The translations under genes were made by a program, and so were the position numbers. 64,000 bases of DNA from Streptomyces griseoviridis (GTDB lineage Bacteria; Actinomycetota; Actinomycetes; Streptomycetales; Streptomycetaceae): NCBI RefSeq assembly GCF_005222485.1, contig NZ_CP029078.1:6449501-6513500 (forward strand). Direction: 5' to 3'. Of this stretch, positions 1-8,778 are shown piece by piece. Position 1 is the stretch's first letter, and each line of letters starts with the position of its first letter. Below the pieces are notes generated by a model, which was not told where the DNA came from, made no database searches, and worked only from the letters and a program-made list of their open reading frames with translations.

Positions 1-152
1 GGATCCCGCGTCGTCCGGTGCGTCCGAACGCGTCCCCCGGCCCGCCGTCCGTCGGGACCGGACGGCGAGAACCACAACGGGCAACGACACCGCTCCGACG
101 CCGTCACGTAGCTCGTTCGAGGAGCACCCTCCGGGTTTGCGAGACTGGTCCC

Positions 153-1091
153 GTGAGCAGCGCATCTTCCGCCCCCCGAGTCATCGCCGTCGTCGGTCCC
201 ACGGCGGCCGGAAAGTCCGATCTGGGCGTCTTCCTCGCCCACCGGCTCGGCGGCGAGGTCGTCAACGCCGACTCGATGCAGCTGTACCGGGGGATGGACA
301 TCGGCACCGCCAAGCTGACGCCCGACGAACGCGGAGGCGTCCCGCACCACCTCCTCGACATCTGGGACGTCACCGTCACCGCGTCCGTCGCCGAGTACCA
401 GCGGCTCGCCCGGGAGCGGATCGACGCGCTGCTCGCCGAGGGGCGCTGGCCGATCCTGGTCGGCGGCTCGGGCCTCTACGTCCGGGGCGCCGTCGACAAC
501 CTGGAGTTCCCCGGCACCGACCCCGAGGTCAGGGCCCGTCTGGAGGACGAGCTGACGCTGCGCGGCTCGGGCGCCCTGCACGCCCGCCTCGCCGCCGCCG
601 ACCCCGGCGCGGCCCACGCGATCCTGCCCAGCAACGGGCGCCGGATCGTGCGCGCGCTGGAGGTCATCGAGATCACCGGACGCCCCTTCACGGCCAACCT
701 CCCGGGCCACGACTCGGTCTACGACACCGTCCAGATCGGCGTCGACGTGGCCCGGCCCGAGCTCGACGAGCGGATCGCCCGCCGGGTGGACCGGATGTGG
801 GACGCGGGACTCGTCGAGGAAGTGCGCGCACTGGAGGCGCGCGGGCTGCGCGAGGGGCGCACGGCGTCCCGCGCGCTCGGCTACCAGCAGGTGCTCGCCG
901 CGCTGGCCGGCGAGTGCACCCTCGACGACGCGAGGACCGAGACCGTACGGGCCACCAAACGCTTCGCGCGCCGTCAGGATTCGTGGTTCAGGCGGGACCC
1001 GCGGGTGCACTGGCTCAGTGGGGCCGCGGCGGATCGCACGGAACTTCCGCACCTCGCACTGGCGTTGCTCGAACGACCGGTCACAGCCTGA
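153..1091 (+). CDS. miaA: tRNA dimethylallyltransferase MiaA
   Basis: Transfers a dimethylallyl group to A37 of tRNAs that read U-starting codons. The phosphate-binding loop GPTAAGKS lies at residues 15-22. The DSMQLYRGMDIGTAK block and the LVGGSGLYVRG block, both typical of MiaA, follow, and the C-terminal RATKRFARRQDSWFRRD segment is conserved. The frame is open further upstream, but GTG at 153 gives 312 residues, the usual actinobacterial length, and places the P-loop at the N-terminus. Next gene downstream is a small membrane protein on the same strand. Confidence 0.95.
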   Translation: MSSASSAPRVIAVVGPTAAGKSDLGVFLAHRLGGEVVNADSMQLYRGMDIGTAKLTPDERGGVPHHLLDIWDVTVTASVAEYQRLARERIDALLAEGRWPILVGGSGLYVRGAVDNLEFPGTDPEVRARLEDELTLRGSGALHARLAAADPGAAHAILPSNGRRIVRALEVIEITGRPFTANLPGHDSVYDTVQIGVDVARPELDERIARRVDRMWDAGLVEEVRALEARGLREGRTASRALGYQQVLAALAGECTLDDARTETVRATKRFARRQDSWFRRDPRVHWLSGAAADRTELPHLALALLERPVTA

Positions 1092-1194
1092 TCACGTCAT
1101 GGCATCGGGACGCCCCGGCCGTCATCGCGGACTTCGGGGCCGTGCCATCATCGAGCTTCGATCGACCTAGTCCTAGTTGGGAGGGCGCGTGGCG

Positions 1195-1710
1195 ATGGAG
1201 GCCGGCCCTCGCGACACCGCACAAGGAACCGAGCCCTTCACCGCCGACAGCGGTGGGCCGGATCTCGACCCGGAGCAGGACGCCGACCGGCTGAGCCCGG
1301 ACGGTCCCGACGACACCGAGGGCGGGGTCACCGCCGACGGACCCGAGCCCGAGGAGATGTTCGCGGGCGGCCCCGAGGTCGAGGTGGAGCTCCGCCCGCA
1401 GCGCAGGCTGCGGCTGTGGCATCTCGCCCCCATCGTGGCCCTGGCCGCGGTCGGCTCGCTGATGTTCGCCTTCCCGCTCGCCTTCGACTTCGGCGACAGC
1501 GGCGCCGTGATCGCGATGCTGGGGCTGCTGATCTGCTCCTGCGCCGCGGGCTGGGGCATGATGGCCGCCCGCCGCGTCGGCCACACCTGGCCCGGCCTGC
1601 CCGCGCGCGCGTCCGGGCGTCGCCCCGACTGGCGGGTCGTCCTCGCGTACGCCGTCGTCGTGGGCGCGGTGGTCGTCCTCGCGGTGTGGCGCGTGGCCCG
1701 CCTGCGCTAG
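1195..1710 (+). CDS. small membrane protein, unknown function
   Basis: About 171 residues. An acidic, Pro/Asp/Glu-rich cytoplasmic N-terminus (about 75 residues) is followed by two hydrophobic stretches (LWHLAPIVALAAVGSLMFAF and VIAMLGLLICSCAAGWGMM) and a third near the C-terminus (VLAYAVVVGAVVVLAVW), so probably three membrane helices. ATG 1195 is preferred because AGGG at 1182-1185 sits 9 bases upstream; GTG 1189 is too close to it. It lies between miaA and dapF, as in other Streptomyces. I do not recognise a functional family. Confidence 0.75.
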   Translation: MEAGPRDTAQGTEPFTADSGGPDLDPEQDADRLSPDGPDDTEGGVTADGPEPEEMFAGGPEVEVELRPQRRLRLWHLAPIVALAAVGSLMFAFPLAFDFGDSGAVIAMLGLLICSCAAGWGMMAARRVGHTWPGLPARASGRRPDWRVVLAYAVVVGAVVVLAVWRVARLR

Positions 1711-1762
1711 CCGCGCGCTCCGCCCCGCGCTCCCGGCGGCGGTGACTGTCGGTGCCTGGCCG

Positions 1763-1768
1763 TACGAT
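1763..1768 (+). promoter_or_regulatory. -10 box of a leaderless dapF promoter
   Basis: TACGAT ends 6 bases before ATG 1775, so transcription would start at or next to the start codon. A GAGGA stretch also lies in between, so a short leader with a Shine-Dalgarno cannot be excluded. Confidence 0.5.
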
Positions 1769-1774
1769 CGAGGA

Positions 1775-2644
1775 ATGAGCACGCGGATCGCCTTCCTCAA
1801 GGGGCACGGCACGGAGAACGACTTCGTGATCGTCCCCGACCCGGAGAACACCCTCGACCTGCCCCCGGCCGCCGTCGCCGCGCTGTGCGACCGCCGCGCG
1901 GGCATCGGCGGGGACGGCCTGCTGCACGTGGTGCGCTCCGCCGCGCACCCCGAGGCCCGGGGCATGGCGGCCGAGGCCGAGTGGTTCATGGACTACCGCA
2001 ACGGCGACGGCTCCGTCGCCGAGATGTGCGGCAACGGCGTCCGCGTCTTCGCGCGCTACCTCCAGCGCGCCGGGCACGCGGTCGAGGGCGACCTCGCGGT
2101 GGCCACGCGCGGCGGCGTGAAGACGGTCCACCTCGCCAAGAACGGCGATGTCACGGTCGGCATGGGCCGCGCGCTGCTCCCCGAGGGCGAGGTCACCGTG
2201 CGGGTGGGCGAGCGCTCCTGGCCCGCCACCCACGTGAACATGGGCAACCCGCACGCGGTCGCGTTCGTCGACGACCTCGCGCACGCCGGCGACCTGCACA
2301 CCGCGCCGCCGGTCGCCCCGGCCACCGCCTACCCGGACGGCGTCAACGTCGAGTTCGTGGTCGACCGCGGCCCCGGGCACGTCGCGATGCGCGTCCACGA
2401 GCGCGGCTCGGGCGAGACCCGCTCCTGCGGCACCGGCGCCTGCGCCGTCGCCGTGGCCGCCGCCCGCCGGGACGCGGCCGACCCCGCCGTCACCGGGACC
2501 CCGGCGACCTACACGGTCGACGTGCCCGGCGGAACGCTCGTGATCACCGAGCGGTCCGACGGCGAGATCGAGATGACCGGCCCCGCGGTGATCGTCGGCG
2601 AGGGCGAGATCGACCTGGCTTGGCTGGAAAACGCCACCCGCTGA
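1775..2644 (+). CDS. dapF: diaminopimelate epimerase DapF
   Basis: Converts LL-diaminopimelate to the meso form for lysine and cell-wall synthesis. 289 residues with the two-domain pseudo-symmetric DapF fold. The two catalytic cysteines are Cys85 in EMCGNGVR and Cys218 in SCGTGACAVA. KGHGTENDFV at the N-terminus and GDG in the first domain are also conserved. ATG 1775 follows a TACGAT -10 box by 6 bases, pointing to a leaderless or near-leaderless transcript. Confidence 0.96.
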   Translation: MSTRIAFLKGHGTENDFVIVPDPENTLDLPPAAVAALCDRRAGIGGDGLLHVVRSAAHPEARGMAAEAEWFMDYRNGDGSVAEMCGNGVRVFARYLQRAGHAVEGDLAVATRGGVKTVHLAKNGDVTVGMGRALLPEGEVTVRVGERSWPATHVNMGNPHAVAFVDDLAHAGDLHTAPPVAPATAYPDGVNVEFVVDRGPGHVAMRVHERGSGETRSCGTGACAVAVAAARRDAADPAVTGTPATYTVDVPGGTLVITERSDGEIEMTGPAVIVGEGEIDLAWLENATR

Positions 2645-2657
2645 CCGGGTCGGTGGC

Positions 2658-2688
2658 TTGACATCGCAGGCATACTGGATCGTATGGC
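2658..2688 (+). promoter_or_regulatory. possible promoter upstream of rshA
   Basis: TTGACA at 2658-2663 and TATGGC at 2683-2688 are separated by 19 bases. A second candidate -10, TAGCAT at 2843-2848, lies closer to rshA and would give a leader of roughly 90 bases. Confidence 0.3.
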
Positions 2689-2773
2689 ACTGAGTGCCAG
2701 TCTGCTGGTCGGTCGCGGGGCAGGAAAGCACGGCGGGCCGTCCAGCACCTGGCGCGAAACTGTAAACCTGTGA
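2684..2773 (+). CDS. possible 29-residue leader peptide
   Basis: A short frame from ATG 2684 to TGA 2771-2773 encodes 29 residues beginning MALSASLLVG and ending TWRETVNL. It has no Shine-Dalgarno, but TACTGG at 2673-2678 ends 5 bases before the ATG, which would suit a leaderless message. It lies 170 bases upstream of rshA and its start overlaps a 15-bp palindrome. No homologue is recognised; it may be chance. Confidence 0.2.
   Translation: MALSASLLVGRGAGKHGGPSSTWRETVNL
2685..2699. promoter_or_regulatory. 15-bp perfect palindrome, possible operator
   Basis: TGGCACTGAGTGCCA has perfect 7-bp arms around a central G. It lies just downstream of the TTGACA element, where a repressor would block transcription. 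The sequence resembles TetR-family operators, but no TetR gene is adjacent. Confidence 0.4.
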
Positions 2774-2942
2774 ACGTTCGCTCGAATGGGTGATCCGTTT
2801 CACGCTGGGCGAGAGGCGGTCAGTCGCACGTGATGGGCTCGGTAGCATCAAGCACCGGCCCGGACGGGGGACCGATACCAGCCCCCGAGCCGTGTCCGCC
2901 CTGGGGCACCCCGTCCGCCGGTCCACGCAGCCGGAGGTGCCC

Positions 2943-5069
2943 ATGAGTGCGGAGGCGACGAACCCCGCGACCCCAGGTCCGGTGACCGCGTCCGCCGCGC
3001 GCTGGCGGGCCCGGATCGACCTGCGCCGCCTCGGCCGGGCGGCCCTGCTCGGCCCGGCGGCCCGAGACCGCCTGCCCGACGCCATCGGCCATCTCGCCGA
3101 CGCCCACCGCGCCCACCACCCCGACGCCGACCTCGAACCCCTGCGCCGCGCCTACGTCCTGGCCGAGTCCTCGCACCGCGGCCAGATGCGCAAGAGCGGC
3201 GAGCCGTACATCACGCACCCCCTCGCGGTGACTCTCATCCTCGCCGAACTCGGCGCCGAGACCACCACGTTGACGGCCTCCCTGCTCCACGACACCGTCG
3301 AGGACACGGACGTGACGCTCGACCAGGTCGGCGACCAGTTCGGCGCCGAGGTGCGCTACCTCGTCGACGGCGTCACCAAACTGGAGAAGGTCGACTACGG
3401 CGCCGCCGCCGAACCCGAGACCTTCCGCAAGATGCTCGTCGCCACCGGCAGCGACGTCCGCGTGATGTCGATCAAACTCGCCGACCGGCTGCACAACATG
3501 CGCACCCTCGGCGTCATGCGCCCCGAGAAGCAGGAGCGCATCGCCAAGATCACCCGGGACTTCCTCATCCCGCTCGCCGAACGCCTCGGCGTCCAGGCCC
3601 TCAAGACCGAGCTGGAGGACCTCGTCTTCGCGATCCTCCACCCCGAGGAGTACCAGCGCACCCGGGAACTGATCGTCGAGAACGCCTCCCGCGCCGACGA
3701 CCCGCTCGCCGAGACCACCGACGAGATCCGCGCCGTCCTCCGGGACGCCGGCATCCCCGCCGAAGTCCTCATCAGGCCACGGCACTTCGTCTCCGTCCAC
3801 CGCGTCTCCCGCAAACGCGGCCGGCTGCGCGGCGCCGACTTCGGCCGCCTCCTCATCCTCGTCAACGAGGACGCGGACTGCTACGGCGTCCTCGGCGAAC
3901 TGCACACCTGTATGACGCCCGTCGTCTCGGAGTTCAAGGACTTCATCGCCGTACCGAAGTTCAACCTCTACCAGTCGCTGCACACCGCCGTTGCCCGCGG
4001 GGACGGCCAGGTCACCGAAGTCCTCATCCGCACCCACCAGATGCACAAGGTCGCCGAGGCCGGCGTCGTCGCGCTCGGCAACCCGTACGCGCCCGCGCCC
4101 GACGACCCCGCCGACGGCGAACGCGTCGACCCCACCAAGCCCGGCTGGCTCTCCCGCCTCCTCGACTGGCAGGAGGCCGCGCCGGACACCGACACCTTCT
4201 GGTCCACCCTCCGCGAGGACCTCGCGCAGGACCGCGAGATCACCGTCTTCCGCCCCGACGGCGGCACCCTCGGCCTCCCCGAGGGCGCCACCTGCGTCGA
4301 CGCCGCCTACGCCCAGTACGGCGAGGACGCCCACGCCTGCATCGGCGCCCGCGTCAACGGCCGCCTGGCGACACTCAGCACGGTCCTCGACGACGGCGAC
4401 GCCGTCCAGCTCCTGATGGGCCAGGACGCGGCGTCCGAGCCCTCCCGCGAGTGGCTGGAGCACGCCCACACCCCGGCCGCCCGCATCGCCATCCAGCGCT
4501 GGCTCACCACCCACCCCGGCCAGGACACCGCCGAGCGCGAGGAGAAGCCCGAGGTCCGGCTGCGCCCCGCCGCCGACGCCCCCGACCCCTACACCCCGTT
4601 CCCTCCCGCCCTGCCCCGCCCCACCAGCGACAACGTCATCGTCGACCAGCCCGGCGCGACCGTACGCCTGGCCGGCTGCTGCACCCCGGTACCGCCCGAC
4701 GACGTCACCGGGTTCACCGTGCGCGGCGGCGTGGTCACCGTCCACCGGGTCGGCTGCGCCGCCGTCGCCCGGATGAAGGGCGGGGGGCGCGCGGAGGTCG
4801 GCGTCCGCTGGGGGGACGCCACCGAGTGCCGGGTCACGCTCGTCGCCGAATCGTTCGTCCGCCCGCACCTGCTCGCCGACCTCACCGAGGCCATGGCCGC
4901 CGAGGGCGCCGAGATCTCCTCCGCGACCGTCGAACCCCCCAGCCAGCAGCGGGTCAGGCACACCTACACCGTCCAACTCCCGGACGCCGCCCACCTCCCG
5001 ACCCTGATGCGCGCGATGCGCAACGTCCCCGGCGTCTACGACGTGAGCCGCGCACAGACCCAGCCGTAG
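2943..5069 (+). CDS. rshA: RelA/SpoT homologue (RshA type)
   Basis: Second (p)ppGpp synthetase/hydrolase-type protein of Streptomyces, distinct from RelA. 708 residues. An HD hydrolase domain carries HDTVED (His116, Asp117, Glu121, Asp122). A synthetase-like domain follows, with RPRHFVSVHR, DCYGVLGELH and FKDFIAVPKFNLYQSLHT. Then come a TGS domain (ITVFRPDGGTLGLPEGATC), a region with conserved Cys/His (GCCTPVPPDD) and a C-terminal ACT domain. In the synthetase domain the aligned Asp (GADFGRL) and Glu (TEVLIRT) are present, but the usual EIQIRT and DLVGVR motifs are altered. ATG 2943 was chosen because GGAGGTGCCC lies directly upstream and the frame before it looks non-coding. Its position after dapF matches S. 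coelicolor rshA (recalled as SCO5794). Confidence 0.9.
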   Translation: MSAEATNPATPGPVTASAARWRARIDLRRLGRAALLGPAARDRLPDAIGHLADAHRAHHPDADLEPLRRAYVLAESSHRGQMRKSGEPYITHPLAVTLILAELGAETTTLTASLLHDTVEDTDVTLDQVGDQFGAEVRYLVDGVTKLEKVDYGAAAEPETFRKMLVATGSDVRVMSIKLADRLHNMRTLGVMRPEKQERIAKITRDFLIPLAERLGVQALKTELEDLVFAILHPEEYQRTRELIVENASRADDPLAETTDEIRAVLRDAGIPAEVLIRPRHFVSVHRVSRKRGRLRGADFGRLLILVNEDADCYGVLGELHTCMTPVVSEFKDFIAVPKFNLYQSLHTAVARGDGQVTEVLIRTHQMHKVAEAGVVALGNPYAPAPDDPADGERVDPTKPGWLSRLLDWQEAAPDTDTFWSTLREDLAQDREITVFRPDGGTLGLPEGATCVDAAYAQYGEDAHACIGARVNGRLATLSTVLDDGDAVQLLMGQDAASEPSREWLEHAHTPAARIAIQRWLTTHPGQDTAEREEKPEVRLRPAADAPDPYTPFPPALPRPTSDNVIVDQPGATVRLAGCCTPVPPDDVTGFTVRGGVVTVHRVGCAAVARMKGGGRAEVGVRWGDATECRVTLVAESFVRPHLLADLTEAMAAEGAEISSATVEPPSQQRVRHTYTVQLPDAAHLPTLMRAMRNVPGVYDVSRAQTQP

Positions 5070-5237
5070 CGGCCCTCGCGGGGCAGGGACACGCGGACGG
5101 GTTCCTGACGCCGGGACGATCACCCCGCGCAGCTACGGCGCATCCCTCGGGTCGACGCGGTGGCCGGGCCGACCCGTTCGGGTGGTACGGGTGCGCGTCG
5201 GCCGCGCGCGGGGGGCGCGCGCTGGTAGCGGTGGTCC

Positions 5238-6956
5238 ATGCCGCTCAGCCCTCGCACCCAGACGCCCCGCGCCGCACACCCGCCCCGCCGCGCCCGCCCG
5301 CTCCGCCGCCGTACCGCCGCCGCCCTGCTGGCCTCCGCCGTCTCCGTCGCGCTGCTCGCCGCGACCGCGCCGCCCACCGCGCTCGGCCTCGGCGACCGCC
5401 TCTTCCCGACCCTCGGCAACCCCGGCTACGACGTGACGGCGTACCACCTCGACTTCACCTACTCGGGCGACAACCGCAAGCCGCTGGCCGCCGTCACCAC
5501 CATCGACGCCTGGACCACCACCGACCTCGACCGGATCAACCTCGACTTCGCGCACGGCACGGTCGAGTCGGTCGAGGTCGACGGCGAACCGGCCGCCTTC
5601 ACCGGCGTGGGCGAGGACCTCGTCGTCACCCCCGAGGAGCCGCTGACCGCGGGCAGCTGGACCCGGATCACCGTGCGGCACACCAGCGACCCGGTCAGCG
5701 CCGACCACCAGGACGGCGGCTGGGTGCGCACCGCGGACGGCCTCGCCATGGCCAACCAGGCCGACGCCGCCCACCTCGTCTTCCCCTGCAACGACCACCC
5801 GTCGGACAAGGCGAGGTTCACCATCAGGGTCACCGCCCCCGACGACTACACCGTCGTGGCCAACGGCCTGCCCACCGGCCGCCACCGGAACGCCGGGACC
5901 ACCACCTGGACGTACCGCACCAAGCACCCCATGGCCACCGAGCTGGCCCAGGTGTCCATCGGCCGCTCCAGCGTGCTCCACCGCGAGGGCCCCGGCGGAC
6001 TCCCGGTCAGGGACGTCGTCCCCGCCAAGGACCGCGACGTCCTCGAACCCTGGCTCGCCAAGACGCCCGACCAGATCGCCTGGATGGAGAGCAAGGTCGG
6101 CCCGTACCCCTTCGAGACCTACGGACTCCTCATGGCGCAGGCGTCCACCGGCTTCGAACTGGAGACACAGACCCTCTCCCTCTTCGAGAAGGACCTCTTC
6201 ACCGAGCCCGGCTACCCGAAGTGGTACGTCGAGTCGGTCATGGTGCACGAGCTGTCCCACCAGTGGTTCGGCGACAGCGTCAGCCCCCGCAGCTGGTCCG
6301 ACGTGTGGCTCAACGAGGGACACGCCACCTGGTACGAGACCCTGTACGCGCAGGAGAAGGCCGACCGCCCGATGGAGACCCGGATGAAGGCCGCGTACGG
6401 CGCCTCCGACACCTGGCGGGCCGCCGGGGGACCACCGGCCAGGCCCAAGGCGCCCGCGCCGGGACAGAAGATCAGCATCTTCCGCCCGAGCGTCTACGAC
6501 GGCGCCTCCCTCGTCCTCTACGCGCTGCGCCAGGAGATCGGCCACCGCGCCTTCGACCGGCTGGAACGCGCCTGGGTCGAGCGGCACCGCGACTCCACCG
6601 CGACCACCGCCGACTTCGTCCGCCTCGCCTCGGACATCGCCGGCCGCGACCTCGGCGGCTTCTTCGACGCGTGGCTGTACGGCGCGAAGACCCCGCCGAT
6701 GCCGGGCCACCCGGACTGGAAGTCGACGGCGCCCGGGAAGCCGGCGGGGACGGGGACGCGGGAGGGGACCGGGAAGTCGGCGGCGACCGGGAAGTCGGTG
6801 GGGACGGGCAAGTCGGCCGTGTCCGGGTCGGCTGGGTCAGGGAAGCAGGCGGGCGTCGGGACGCGGGTGATGCCGGGGACGCACGGGGTGTCCGGGCCGC
6901 GCGGGGCGCGCGGGGCGACCGGGAAGTCGCCCGTGACCGTCGGCGGGGCCGGTTGA
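5238..6956 (+). CDS. secreted M1-family zinc metallopeptidase
   Basis: About 572 residues. A Sec signal peptide (Arg-rich start, then AALLASAVSVALLAATAPPT, cleavage near Ala-Leu-Gly) is followed by the M1 N-terminal beta domain and the catalytic domain. The zinc site HELSH, with the downstream Glu in WLNEGHATWYE, fits HEXXH-X18-E. The expected GxMEN exopeptidase loop is replaced by LLMAQAST. The protein lacks the ERAP1-like C-terminal domain of PepN. It ends in about 70 low-complexity residues built from repeated TGKS/GTGK units (from residue about 498), probably a flexible or wall-spanning tail. The family cleaves N-terminal residues; the substrate here is unknown. Confidence 0.88.
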   Translation: MPLSPRTQTPRAAHPPRRARPLRRRTAAALLASAVSVALLAATAPPTALGLGDRLFPTLGNPGYDVTAYHLDFTYSGDNRKPLAAVTTIDAWTTTDLDRINLDFAHGTVESVEVDGEPAAFTGVGEDLVVTPEEPLTAGSWTRITVRHTSDPVSADHQDGGWVRTADGLAMANQADAAHLVFPCNDHPSDKARFTIRVTAPDDYTVVANGLPTGRHRNAGTTTWTYRTKHPMATELAQVSIGRSSVLHREGPGGLPVRDVVPAKDRDVLEPWLAKTPDQIAWMESKVGPYPFETYGLLMAQASTGFELETQTLSLFEKDLFTEPGYPKWYVESVMVHELSHQWFGDSVSPRSWSDVWLNEGHATWYETLYAQEKADRPMETRMKAAYGASDTWRAAGGPPARPKAPAPGQKISIFRPSVYDGASLVLYALRQEIGHRAFDRLERAWVERHRDSTATTADFVRLASDIAGRDLGGFFDAWLYGAKTPPMPGHPDWKSTAPGKPAGTGTREGTGKSAATGKSVGTGKSAVSGSAGSGKQAGVGTRVMPGTHGVSGPRGARGATGKSPVTVGGAG

Positions 6957-7150
6957 GCCGGGCACGGACCGGGAAATAAGGCGGTGACGAGACGGGGCGT
7001 ACCGTGCGACCATCGTCGCGTCGGCAAGGCACCGCACGGTAAGGGCCGCCGGGGGAATCTCCCGGGCCGCTCGTGCGTTGTGACAGTGACGGCCCGCCGC
7101 CGTCACGGACACCGCGTCCACCTCTCCATCCCCATCGACGTAAGGACCCA

Positions 7151-8644
7151 ATGACCTCCTCTTCATCCCCTTCCCAGGACTCGCAGCGCTTCGCGCACAC
7201 CTACGCCGAAGGTCTTCGGGCCGATGCCCTGATGGAAGAGGACGTCGCCTGGAGCCACGAGATCGACGGAGACCGGGACGGCGACCAGTTCGACCGCTCC
7301 GAGCGCGCGGCCCTGCGCCGCGTGGCGGGCCTGTCCACCGAGCTGGAAGACGTCACCGAGGTCGAGTACCGCCAGCTTCGGCTCGAACGGGTCGTCCTCG
7401 TCGGCGTCTGGACCACGGGCACCGTGCACGAGGCCGACAACTCGCTCGCCGAGCTGGCCGCCCTCGCCGAGACGGCGGGCGCGCTCGTCCTCGACGGCGT
7501 GATCCAGCGCCGCGACAAGCCCGACGCGGCCACCTACATCGGCTCGGGCAAGGCGAACGAACTGCGGGACATCGTCCTGGAGACCGGCGCCGACACCGTC
7601 ATCTGCGACGGCGAGCTGAGCCCCGGCCAGCTCATCCACCTCGAGGACGTCGTCAAGGTCAAGGTCATCGACCGTACGGCCCTGATCCTCGACATCTTCG
7701 CCCAGCACGCCAAGTCCCGAGAGGGCAAGGCGCAGGTCGCGCTCGCGCAGATGCAGTACATGCTGCCGAGGCTGCGCGGCTGGGGCCAGTCGCTGTCCCG
7801 GCAGATGGGCGGCGGCAAGGGCGGCGGCCTCGCCACCCGTGGCCCCGGTGAGACGAAGATCGAGACGGACCGGCGCCGCATCCGCGAGAAGATGGCGAAG
7901 ATGCGCCGGGAGATCGCGGAGATGAAGACCGGCCGCGAGATCAAGCGCCAAGAGCGCAAGCGCCACCGGGTGCCGTCCGTCGCCATCGCGGGCTACACCA
8001 ACGCGGGCAAGTCGTCCCTGCTCAACCGCCTCACGGGCGCCGGTGTCCTGGTCGAGAACTCGCTGTTCGCGACCCTGGACCCGACCGTCCGCCGGGCCCA
8101 GACGCCCAGCGGCCGCCTGTACACGCTGGCGGACACCGTCGGCTTCGTCCGGCACCTGCCCCACCACCTGGTCGAGGCGTTCCGCTCCACCATGGAGGAG
8201 GTCGGCGAGTCCGATCTGATCCTGCACGTGGTGGACGGCTCGCACCCGGCTCCGGAGGAGCAGCTCGCCGCCGTGCGCGAGGTCATCAGGGACGTCGGCG
8301 CCACCGGCGTACCCGAGATCGTCGTGATCAACAAGGCGGACGCGGCGGATCCGGTGACGCTCCAGCGGCTGATGCGCGTCGAGACCCGGTCGATCGCCGT
8401 CTCGGCCCGCACCGGCCAGGGCATCGAGGAACTGCTCGCGCTCATCGACAACGAGCTGCCGAGGCCGTCCGTCGAGATCGAGGCGCTGGTGCCGTACACG
8501 CACGGCAAGCTGGTCGCCCGCACCCACGACGAGGGCGAGGTGATCTCCGAGGAGCACACCCCGGAGGGCACCCTGCTCAAGGCGCGGGTGCACGAGGAAC
8601 TGGCGGCGGAACTGGCACCGTACACGCCGGCGCCACTGGCCTGA
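7151..8644 (+). CDS. hflX: GTPase HflX
   Basis: Ribosome-associated GTPase that in other bacteria splits stalled or heat-damaged ribosomes. 497 residues. The HflX-specific N-terminal domain ends in GPGETKIETDRRRIR, followed by a coiled-coil linker (RRIREKMAKMRREIAEM). The G domain has G1 GYTNAGKS, G3 DTVGFVRHLP and G4 NKAD. ATG 7151 (MTSSSSPSQ) opens a run that fits other actinobacterial HflX proteins; no strong Shine-Dalgarno is visible. It ends at a bidirectional terminator shared with the convergent protease gene. Confidence 0.95.
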   Translation: MTSSSSPSQDSQRFAHTYAEGLRADALMEEDVAWSHEIDGDRDGDQFDRSERAALRRVAGLSTELEDVTEVEYRQLRLERVVLVGVWTTGTVHEADNSLAELAALAETAGALVLDGVIQRRDKPDAATYIGSGKANELRDIVLETGADTVICDGELSPGQLIHLEDVVKVKVIDRTALILDIFAQHAKSREGKAQVALAQMQYMLPRLRGWGQSLSRQMGGGKGGGLATRGPGETKIETDRRRIREKMAKMRREIAEMKTGREIKRQERKRHRVPSVAIAGYTNAGKSSLLNRLTGAGVLVENSLFATLDPTVRRAQTPSGRLYTLADTVGFVRHLPHHLVEAFRSTMEEVGESDLILHVVDGSHPAPEEQLAAVREVIRDVGATGVPEIVVINKADAADPVTLQRLMRVETRSIAVSARTGQGIEELLALIDNELPRPSVEIEALVPYTHGKLVARTHDEGEVISEEHTPEGTLLKARVHEELAAELAPYTPAPLA

Positions 8645-8730
8645 CCTGGAGCGGCACGCTCTGGGACGTGCCCGCTCCGGGAAGGTGCCGCACGCTCCGA
8701 GGTGAAGTCGCGTGCTCCACGCTGGAGTTG

Positions 8731-8773
8731 CGCCGAGCGCCCGGCTGGATTCGTTCCGGCCGGGCGCTCGGCG
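8731..8773. terminator. bidirectional terminator, hflX / protease
   Basis: A perfect 15-bp stem (8731-8745 with 8759-8773) around a 13-base loop lies between the convergent hflX and protease genes. Confidence 0.8.
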
Positions 8774-8778
8774 TAGCT

